Source: Alphaproteobacteria bacterium
GTDB lineage: Bacteria; Pseudomonadota; Alphaproteobacteria; Rickettsiales; UBA1997
Assembly: GCA_030835905.1 (NCBI GenBank)
Contig: JAURQX010000011.1
Coordinates: 1-41,609, forward strand
DNA length: 41,609 nt
Direction of reading: 5' to 3'
The translations under genes were made by a program, and so were the position numbers. Position 1 is the first letter of the stretch, and each line of letters starts with the position of its first letter. This document shows, piece after piece, positions 26,981 to 33,550 of this stretch. A model generated the notes under the pieces. The model saw only the letters and a list, made by a program, of their open reading frames with translations. It did no database searches and was not told where the DNA came from.

Positions 26981-27120
26981 ATTATACCGAACTTCATCTT
27001 TAGGTACATTTGGATAAAGAATTTTTGAGGATTAAATTTATGAGAAGAATTGCGCGTATCATTGTATGCACAAGGTTTTTTTCTTAAATTTTATACTATA
27101 TATTTTCTGGTTTTCTGGCC
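26981..27120. repeat. Family D palindrome, degraded copy D6
   Basis: TTATACCGAACTTCATCTTTAGG and the core GGATAAAGAATTTTTGAGGA match D2 and D5, and TTTTTTTCTTAAATTTTATA matches the opposite core of D4. The right end has lost clear complementarity to the left. It lies downstream of tRNA-Glu, next to family C copy C2. Confidence 0.6.
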
Positions 27121-27177
27121 GTTTAGACAATGCAAGTTTATAGCATACATGGCTAAATTTTATAATGAATTTTAACT

Positions 27178-27339
27178 AGACACTGTTAACTAATTATTTT
27201 GTTTTAGTTTTTGAGATAGTTTTTACTCTTTTTTTTGTAAAATTTTTAAAAATATCAGGTCATATTTTGAAAAATTTTACAAAAAAAAGAGTAAAAACTA
27301 GCCAAAATAATAAAATGAAATAATTTGTTAACAGTGTCT
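27178..27339. repeat. Family C palindrome, copy C2
   Basis: This is the 162-bp inverted counterpart of 22664-22823. The ends are AGACACTGTTAAC and GTTAACAGTGTCT, the arms TTTTTACTCTTTTTTTTGTA and TACAAAAAAAAGAGTAAAAA, and the centre ATATCAGGTCATAT. It is almost a perfect palindrome. It lies upstream of zapE. Confidence 0.9.
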
Positions 27340-27453
27340 AAATATAATTCTTGTTTAAAATTGCTTTTTAACAGAGCTATGTTATATTAAGATTTTGAAA
27401 ATGTATTTTTTATATTTTATAACAAATCTTTAAATACAAAATTTTGCCAAACT

Positions 27454-27477
27454 ATTAACCCGAGCGTTAAATAGAAA
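27454..27477. repeat. Family B' single arm
   Basis: ATTAACCCGAGCGTTAAATA followed by GAAA is identical to the left arm of 15653-15709; no right arm is seen. It lies about 75 bases upstream of the zapE start. Confidence 0.6.
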
Positions 27478-27549
27478 AAATATTTTTAGAATAATTTTAA
27501 AAGATAAATTGAAATTGGTATTGTAATTTGTATGTATAATTTTTTTTAA

Positions 27550-28809
27550 ATGTTGATCAGTAAAATTAGCTATAATCTTGATGATGTAGAAGTGGATTCT
27601 AAACAGCAGTTAATATTGGATGAATTAAATCAAATTCAAAAAAAACTTGAATCAAAATCTTTTTTAAAATTTTTTAAAAAATTACTCTTTATTAAAGACA
27701 AGCCATGCTTAGGCTTGTACATTTATGGCGATGTTGGTAGAGGCAAGTCAATGCTTCTCAAAAAATTTTATAACTCATTAAAAAAATCATCAAAATTATA
27801 TTGTCATTTTAACAGCTTTATGAAAGCTCTTCACGAAGCTTTTAGAGATATCAGGAAAGAACAATTTAAATGCCAAGATCAATTAATAGAAGCTATAAAT
27901 AGAGTAATTGATCCAAATCTACCATTTTATAAAAGATTTATAGATGATTATGATGATTTTCAAAAAGACCAATATTTAAGAAAAAAAAAGCGCAACGCAA
28001 TTAAAGTTTTATGTCTTGATGAATTTCAAGTTCTTGATTCTGCGGATTCTATGATTTTATCAAGAATCTTAACCTATCTTATCCAAAAAAATATAATTAT
28101 TGTAATTACTTCAAACTGCCATCCGCTTGATTTATACAAGGACGGAATTCAGGCAGATCTTTTTCAAGATTTTGTGAAAGATGTTTTGTTACCTAAATGT
28201 CCAGCAATTAAGCTTAAATCTAATAAAGATTATCGCGAAATAAAATCTAACAACAAATCAGTAGATCGATTTTTTGTTTCAAATGTATATTACAACTCTG
28301 AACTTAATAATATAATAAATATAATTACTAAACATAAGATTAAGCAAAAGGAAATCATTAAAGTCTGGGGTAGAGAAATAATTATCAATTCAAGCTACAA
28401 GCTCCATGAAGAAGATTTGCTGTTTTTGGGATCTGATTCAAATTCTATTCCTAATAAAGCCTTAATCGACATTAATAATTACAAAAGATTAGCCATTTTT
28501 ACGTTTGATGAGCTTTGTAGAAGCAACTATTCAGCTGCAGATTATCAAGCAATTTGTCAAAATTTTGACTTAATTTTCTTGCTAAAAATTCCTCAACTCC
28601 AAAAAGAAGATACCAATGAAGCTAGGAGATTAACATTATTTATTGATGAAGTATATGAAAATAAAAATGCCTTGATTACCTTGTCAGCAAAGATTCCTGA
28701 AGAAATATACCCTTCTGGCACTGGATCAAAAGCCTTCTTAAGAACTATTTCAAGATTTAAAGAAATTCAATCAGATGAATATTGGCAAGATAGTAAACTT
28801 TTTAAATAA
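27550..28809 (+). CDS. zapE: Cell division ATPase ZapE (AFG1 family)
   Basis: An AFG1-like AAA-type ATPase; the bacterial member ZapE acts on FtsZ rings and the mitochondrial homologue AFG1 in inner-membrane protein quality control. The 419-residue protein has Walker A YGDVGRGKSMLL near residue 59 and the diagnostic YCHFNSFMKALHEAFRDI. Walker B is VLCLDEFQVLDSADSMIL near 152, then VITSNCHP and the C-terminal FTFDELCRSNYSAADYQAI and TLFIDEVYENK. These are typical and intact. It appears to be a single-gene unit. Confidence 0.93.
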   Translation: MLISKISYNLDDVEVDSKQQLILDELNQIQKKLESKSFLKFFKKLLFIKDKPCLGLYIYGDVGRGKSMLLKKFYNSLKKSSKLYCHFNSFMKALHEAFRDIRKEQFKCQDQLIEAINRVIDPNLPFYKRFIDDYDDFQKDQYLRKKKRNAIKVLCLDEFQVLDSADSMILSRILTYLIQKNIIIVITSNCHPLDLYKDGIQADLFQDFVKDVLLPKCPAIKLKSNKDYREIKSNNKSVDRFFVSNVYYNSELNNIINIITKHKIKQKEIIKVWGREIIINSSYKLHEEDLLFLGSDSNSIPNKALIDINNYKRLAIFTFDELCRSNYSAADYQAICQNFDLIFLLKIPQLQKEDTNEARRLTLFIDEVYENKNALITLSAKIPEEIYPSGTGSKAFLRTISRFKEIQSDEYWQDSKLFK

Positions 28810-28813
28810 TTAT

Positions 28814-28836
28814 ATTAACCCGATCGCTAAATAGTT
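28814..28836. repeat. Family B' single arm, variant
   Basis: ATTAACCCGATCGCTAAATAG is a one-arm variant of the 15653 element, in the 51-bp gap between convergent zapE and ruvA. Confidence 0.5.
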
Positions 28837-28860
28837 GGCATAGATGGTATATATAATAAA

Positions 28861-29496
28861 TTATCCAAATTTTTTATTATTAATATCTCTTAAGGCTTTA
28901 GTAATAAGATTTTCAAGCGTTATATTTGTATCATTTTTTACAATATTTTGTAGTATTTTTTGGCAATCATGCTTTTTATAGCCTAGATTCTCTAGAGCAG
29001 AAATTGCATCATTAATAATTTGATCGTTTGAAATATTAAAATTATTGTCATTATTATCTTCAGACAATATCAAGTTTGAAAATCCTAATTTATTGGGTAC
29101 TCCTTTCATCTCAGTTACGATTCTAGTAGCTAATTTTGGCCCTACTCCCGAAATTTGTGTAAAAAATTTGCTATTAGATTTGATTAGCGCTTGGCAAATT
29201 TCTTCAACACTATATGACCCTAAAATTTTTTGCGCCATTTTTGAGCCAACACCTTGAACCTTGTTAAATTGCAAAAACCATGTTTTTTCTATCTCATTAG
29301 CAAAGCCAAAAAGCTCAGCTGAGTCTTGCTTAAAAACGGTCACAACCACCAATGATGTTTTTTTATCTTTGGGTAGCTGCTTTAAGAAATCTAAAGTTTT
29401 TTCTGAAACAAAAACAAGATAACCTACTCCATTTACATCAATTATACATTTATCATCATAGATTGAATCAATAACACCAGTGAGTTTTGCTATCAT
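28861..29496 (-). CDS. ruvA: Holliday junction branch migration protein RuvA
   Basis: RuvA tetramers bind Holliday junctions and load the RuvB motor. I take the start at the ATG at 29496 (MIAKLTGVIDSIYDDKCII), the family's standard N-terminus, although the frame extends 27 codons further upstream; this gives 211 residues. The N-terminal OB fold is followed by two helix-hairpin-helix motifs (VQGVGSKMAQKIL and ISGVGPKLATRIVTEM), then a C-terminal three-helix domain (DAISALENLGYKKHDCQKIL) that contacts RuvB. ruvB and ruvC, its usual neighbours, are not adjacent. Confidence 0.95.
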   Translation of the reverse strand: MIAKLTGVIDSIYDDKCIIDVNGVGYLVFVSEKTLDFLKQLPKDKKTSLVVVTVFKQDSAELFGFANEIEKTWFLQFNKVQGVGSKMAQKILGSYSVEEICQALIKSNSKFFTQISGVGPKLATRIVTEMKGVPNKLGFSNLILSEDNNDNNFNISNDQIINDAISALENLGYKKHDCQKILQNIVKNDTNITLENLITKALRDINNKKFG

Positions 29497-29582
29497 TTTA
29501 TTAATTTTTAATTTGCTTAAATTTGTTTTTTTAGGTACAATCCAAATTACTAAAAAAATTAAATTAATTTTAAACAAGTTTT

Positions 29583-30104
29583 ATGATCAAATTTTTTAAA
29601 TTATTGATAATTATTAAGCTTATTTTATTGCAATCATGCGCTTACATGCTTAATAAAAAAGAAGTTAATTTAGTACTAGATAGCTATCCACAAGGCGCTG
29701 ATATAATTATCGAAGGTAAAAATTATGGAAAAACTCCCAAAGTAATAACTATCGAACCAAAAAATTATAATGTTTTATTTAAATTGCCTAACTATGGTTC
29801 AGCTAACTTAAAACTAGAAACTTGGCAAGCAATTCGTGAAAAAAAAGGCGATGGCGGCCGCTGTTTAGCTGATGCTTTAGGAACAATGTTAATTTTGCCA
29901 ATGTTTTCTTATTGGTCTGTTTACTGTCGAGACTTTAAAAAGAATAAATATTTGATTAATATCCCTCAAAATGATGCATCTAGATCAGTTGCAAATGGTT
30001 ACTTACCATATAATTTTTCTCAAAATTCAAGCTATTATAGCCACGAATCTTACAATCAAAGAAATTATCAACAACGCAACAATTATTATAACGGTGGATG
30101 GTAA
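29583..30104 (+). CDS. PEGA-domain lipoprotein, short paralog
   Basis: The signal peptide has lipobox ILLQSC, then a PEGA domain (PQGADIIIEGKNYGKTPK, IEPKNYNVLFKLPNYGSA) and the block GRCLADALGT with YWSVYCRDFKKNKYLINIPQ. It aligns throughout with the first 130 residues of the protein at 25864 but has only a 40-residue Tyr/Asn/Gln-rich tail (NSSYYSHESYNQRNYQQRNN). The two are paralogs about 3 kb apart. The function is unknown; an envelope location is predicted. Confidence 0.85.
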   Translation: MIKFFKLLIIIKLILLQSCAYMLNKKEVNLVLDSYPQGADIIIEGKNYGKTPKVITIEPKNYNVLFKLPNYGSANLKLETWQAIREKKGDGGRCLADALGTMLILPMFSYWSVYCRDFKKNKYLINIPQNDASRSVANGYLPYNFSQNSSYYSHESYNQRNYQQRNNYYNGGW

Positions 30105-30158
30105 AAATACTTGAAAAAAAAATATTTTTGGTGATAAGTTTGAAAATTTTTTCTTAAA

Positions 30159-30620
30159 ATGTTAAAATGTCACGATCACAATAGTTGCATTGATAAAGCT
30201 ATCTTGGAAGCCATTTTGATTTGCAAAGCAAATAATCTGCGTTTTACCGATTTGCGTCAAAAAGTTTTTGAGATTATTTTAAAAACCCATAAGCCAGTTA
30301 AGGCATATGATGTTTTAAGCGAACTACAGCAAAAAGACCCGTCTGCTAAACCTCCTACAGTATACAGAGCATTAGATTTTTTGCTTGAATATGGTTTAGT
30401 TCATAAAATTCATAGCTTAAACTCTTATTCACCATGCTCTCACCCCAAAAAACATAATCAATGCTGTTTTTTAATTTGTGAAAAATGCAATCAGATAAAA
30501 GAATGTTGCGATGAAAGCTTATTTAAAGCCATACAAAACACTACAAACAGCAATAAATTCGATCCTAAGAATACTATTATTGAAATTAGTGGCACATGTA
30601 ACAAATGCAATTCTTCTTAA
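30159..30620 (+). CDS. zur: Zinc uptake regulator Zur (Fur family)
   Basis: Zn-responsive repressor of zinc-uptake genes. The 153 residues resemble Zur more than Fur. The winged helix is FTDLRQKVFEIILKTHKPVKAYDVL followed by AKPPTVYRALDFLLEYGLVH, nearly the same as E. coli Zur. The C-terminal domain has paired CxxC structural zinc motifs (ICEKC and GTCNKC) and NSYSPCSHP. An unusual N-terminal CHDHNSC adds possible metal ligands. It is convergent with a ZnuD-like receptor whose upstream region carries a Zur-type palindrome, which supports the zinc assignment. Confidence 0.9.
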   Translation: MLKCHDHNSCIDKAILEAILICKANNLRFTDLRQKVFEIILKTHKPVKAYDVLSELQQKDPSAKPPTVYRALDFLLEYGLVHKIHSLNSYSPCSHPKKHNQCCFLICEKCNQIKECCDESLFKAIQNTTNSNKFDPKNTIIEISGTCNKCNSS

Positions 30621-30640
30621 AAACCTTTAACAAATAGCGT

Positions 30641-32656
30641 TTAAAAAAAACTTTTTAAACCTATCATAATCGATCTGCTCGCAAGTGGCGCCTTATCTTT
30701 CAAAAGAGACACATGATTTCTTGCTTCTTGATTAAGTATATTAGTGGCCTTAAGATATATTTTTAAATCGCTATATGAAAAATTTAAGTCGTAACCAGCA
30801 TAGGCATTGATCATTAAATAATCTTTAGTTTTTGTTTCATTTGGCGCAACATGATTAACCGCAAAACTATAATCGCTATCTAATTTAAAGCCAAATTTTT
30901 GATAATCATAAATTAAGCTTGCCCCAATTCTTGCTGGCGAGATTCTTGGCAAAGGTGATCCATCTTTTTTGTTTCTGGCCTCAACATAATCCCCTCTAAT
31001 CTCAAAACCTAATTTATGAGATTTAATTTCTAGTGCTTGGATATTAGTTTTAAATTCAGCGCCAAAAAATTCAGCTGAAAGGTTAGTATAATTATAAATT
31101 GGCAGATTAGAATCTAAATCAATATTGCTAGTTTTAGATAAGGTTATGAAATCTTGAAATCTATTATAAAATAGATTTATTTCGCCTGATAGCTTATTTG
31201 ATTTTTTTAAAAGCGAAATATCTACTCCATAAGATTTTTGAGCTTTTAAATTTTGATTGCCTAATTCAAAGCTATCTGTAGCAACATGAACCCCATCAGC
31301 ATAGAGCTCTTGGGCGTTTGGCGCTCTTTGCGTGTGGTTTAATGAAAGTTTAGTTGTATAATTTTTCAAAAAATCCTTAATCAAGCCAAGTGAAGCGCTG
31401 CTATTTAAGTCAGACCTAGAGCCAGATTTTAACATATTACTACTTTGGTTAATTTCAATTTTTTGATGGTCAAGCCTAGCGCCTGCTTGCAATTTAGCTT
31501 TATCAAAAGCAATTTCTTCTAAAATAAATGCTGAATTAATATTGGTAGTGGTTGGCAATAAAAATGCCTCATCACCTATTGTTGAAAATTTATTTTGATC
31601 AGATTGAAAGCCAATTAGACCCTCAAAAATTCCAAATTTATCATGAATAATCTCAGCTCTACTTGAAAATCCACGATTCTCAAAAATAGTCCCTGCTTGC
31701 AATCCTTCAAATTCAGTATGTTTGTAATCAGAAATTCCTAATTTAAAATTAACTTTTTTTATTGACGTTACTGGCTCTTGATAACTTCCAGCAAAGTCAA
31801 TCCTTTGTTGCTTCATATCAATTGTTACGTCTGGCTCAGCAACTGTTCCATAATTACTATTGTAGGTATTTAATGATGCGCCAAAATAACCTTTTTTAAA
31901 AAATCTTGAAAGCCCTATAGTTGAACCTTGGCTATTGCTTTGGCTATTAGTTAATTTGTTTTTTGACTCTTGGCTTAGCGGATCAGATTCTCTAAGACTT
32001 ATAGATCGACCATAGCTTGGTATCGAAATATTGTCAGATATTCTTTTAAAGCCATTTAGATGATAAGCATAATTACTGGCTCCACCCTCAAATAAAGCAG
32101 AAGCAGATCTTTCTTTATTAGCTGAATTATATCTTGCATCAGTTATTGCTGTTACTTTTTCATTAATTGGTTTATCAGGAATTCGGTTATCAATAATATT
32201 TACCACACCACCCACTGCTTTTGAGCCATATAGTAAAGCTGAAGGCCCTCTTATAATTTCTATTTTTTTTACAGAAAGTGGATCAATTGCGACATTGTGA
32301 TCAACACTAACACTTGATGCATCGAGGTTATTTATGCCATTTTGCATAATATTTATTTGATCCCCTTCCAATCCACGAATTACTGGCCGAGATGAATTTG
32401 GCCCAAAATATGTTGAACGAATTCCAGGTTCGGACGATAGAGTTTCGCCAATTGTCGGTTGTAATTTCTGATTTAGATTATCTCCTTGAACTATTGTAAC
32501 TGGGCTAATTATTTGATCTTTGGCAGATAAAAGAGGATTAGCAGTAACAACAATTGGCTCTAACCTGTTTTTTACAAAGTTTTCAGCTAAAGTTTTTTCA
32601 GGTAATGCAAAATAAATTACTGTTAATATTTTTATTAAGGACTTTATTCGATTCAT
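30641..32656 (-). CDS. znuD: TonB-dependent outer-membrane receptor, ZnuD-like
   Basis: A 671-residue outer-membrane beta-barrel that takes up zinc or a zinc complex with TonB energy. It has a signal peptide (IKILTVIYFALPEKTLA), a plug domain with IVVTANP, then STYFGPNSSRPVIRGLEGDQI, SSVSVDHNVAIDPL and ALLYGSKAVGGVVNIIDNRIP. These plug motifs are characteristic of Neisseria ZnuD and relatives. The barrel contains HTQRAPNAQELYADGVHVAT and ends in an aromatic residue (IGLKSFF), as OMPs do. It is convergent with zur, and a perfect Zur-like box lies 74-91 bases upstream of the ATG. Zinc as substrate is inferred from both. Confidence 0.88.
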   Translation of the reverse strand: MNRIKSLIKILTVIYFALPEKTLAENFVKNRLEPIVVTANPLLSAKDQIISPVTIVQGDNLNQKLQPTIGETLSSEPGIRSTYFGPNSSRPVIRGLEGDQINIMQNGINNLDASSVSVDHNVAIDPLSVKKIEIIRGPSALLYGSKAVGGVVNIIDNRIPDKPINEKVTAITDARYNSANKERSASALFEGGASNYAYHLNGFKRISDNISIPSYGRSISLRESDPLSQESKNKLTNSQSNSQGSTIGLSRFFKKGYFGASLNTYNSNYGTVAEPDVTIDMKQQRIDFAGSYQEPVTSIKKVNFKLGISDYKHTEFEGLQAGTIFENRGFSSRAEIIHDKFGIFEGLIGFQSDQNKFSTIGDEAFLLPTTTNINSAFILEEIAFDKAKLQAGARLDHQKIEINQSSNMLKSGSRSDLNSSASLGLIKDFLKNYTTKLSLNHTQRAPNAQELYADGVHVATDSFELGNQNLKAQKSYGVDISLLKKSNKLSGEINLFYNRFQDFITLSKTSNIDLDSNLPIYNYTNLSAEFFGAEFKTNIQALEIKSHKLGFEIRGDYVEARNKKDGSPLPRISPARIGASLIYDYQKFGFKLDSDYSFAVNHVAPNETKTKDYLMINAYAGYDLNFSYSDLKIYLKATNILNQEARNHVSLLKDKAPLASRSIMIGLKSFF

Positions 32657-32693
32657 AAATTTATAACAAAAAGAAATTTCATAACTTTTTTTT

Positions 32694-32722
32694 AAATAAT
32701 CATGTTTAACCTATTTTGTCAA
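32694..32722 (-). promoter_or_regulatory. Candidate znuD promoter
   Basis: On the minus strand TTGACA (32722-32717) is followed after 17 bases by TTATTT (32699-32694), or after 16 bases by ATTATT, about 38 bases upstream of the znuD ATG. The -35 is a consensus match. The Zur-like box lies 7 bases upstream of it. Confidence 0.5.
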
Positions 32723-32729
32723 TTATTTT

Positions 32730-32747
32730 GTTATGTTATAACATAAC
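32730..32747. promoter_or_regulatory. Zur-type operator
   Basis: GTTATGTTATAACATAAC is a perfect 18-bp palindrome of the Zur-box type known from proteobacteria. It sits in the divergent znuD/lipB gap, next to the candidate znuD -35. It could also overlap a lipB promoter (TTGTTA at 32728, AATAAA 17 bases on). Confidence 0.8.
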
Positions 32748-32798
32748 TCTAATAAAATATGACTAATAAATTTTTTTTAAAAAATCAAAAAACGAAAG

Positions 32799-33470
32799 AT
32801 GATCAACAATATATACAAGTATCTTAGTCAAATAGAATGGAAAATTAGCGATAACTTAATTGATTTTGATGGTGCTTACAATTTTATGGAAGATCGTGTT
32901 AGCAAAATAATTAATCAAAAAAAGTCAGAAATGATCTGGTTACTCGAGCACAAGGATGTCTATACCGCCGGAATTAGCTCCAAAGAAACAGATTTGTTGA
33001 ATAAAACTAATATTCCAGTTTTTAAGACTAATCGTGGTGGAAAATACACTTATCATGGGCCAAATATGAAAATAATTTACTTAATGCTGGATTTAAAAAA
33101 ATTCTTTTATCCAAACAGCCCAGATATTGCTGTTTTTGTAAATTTTTTAGAAAATTGGATAATTGACATTTTGGCAGAATTTAAAATAAAGGGTGAAATT
33201 AGAAAGGATCGTGTTGGCATTTGGGTTAAAAATGAAATAAGCGAAGAAAAAATAGCTGCGATTGGCATTAAAGTTAAAAAATGGGTTACTTACCATGGAA
33301 TTTCAATAAATTTAGCACCAGATTTAACTAAATTTAACAATATTGTACCGTGTGGCATAAGTGATTTTGGCATAACATCATTTGCAAAATTAGGGATAAA
33401 TAATTTTTCAAATATAGATCAGCTAATTAAAGAAAAATTTAACCAAAAATTTTTAGAATTTAAATCTTGA
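32799..33470 (+). CDS. lipB: Octanoyltransferase LipB
   Basis: LipB moves octanoyl from ACP onto the lipoyl domains of 2-oxoacid dehydrogenases and the glycine cleavage system, feeding LipA. The 223 residues contain the family motif RGGKYTYHGPNMKIIYLML near residue 79. The segment with the catalytic Lys is AAIGIKVKKWVTYHGISIN, and the catalytic Cys is in VPCGISDFG near 186. The start follows CGAAAG, a weak ribosome-binding site. It is divergent from znuD and shares its control region. lipA is not here. Confidence 0.95.
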   Translation: MINNIYKYLSQIEWKISDNLIDFDGAYNFMEDRVSKIINQKKSEMIWLLEHKDVYTAGISSKETDLLNKTNIPVFKTNRGGKYTYHGPNMKIIYLMLDLKKFFYPNSPDIAVFVNFLENWIIDILAEFKIKGEIRKDRVGIWVKNEISEEKIAAIGIKVKKWVTYHGISINLAPDLTKFNNIVPCGISDFGITSFAKLGINNFSNIDQLIKEKFNQKFLEFKS

Positions 33471-33497
33471 AATACTCTCAATAATTCTTACCTAAGC

Positions 33498-33518
33498 AAC
33501 GTTTGATCTTTTAACGTT
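33498..33518. promoter_or_regulatory. AACGTT-N9-AACGTT dyad upstream of htpG
   Basis: Two AACGTT palindromes lie 9 bases apart about 33 bases before the htpG ATG, with a TTGATC in the gap that could be a -35. The spacing resembles that of the CIRCE operator, but the sequence does not. No regulator is recognised. Confidence 0.25.
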
Positions 33519-33550
33519 CTACGAAATACAAAATTTAAACAATTATAGAA

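Noticed and set aside
27368-27392. Second Zur-like site (CTATGTTATATTAAG) upstream of zapE
   Set aside because: Only one half resembles the GTTATGTTATAACATAAC box and the dyad is broken.
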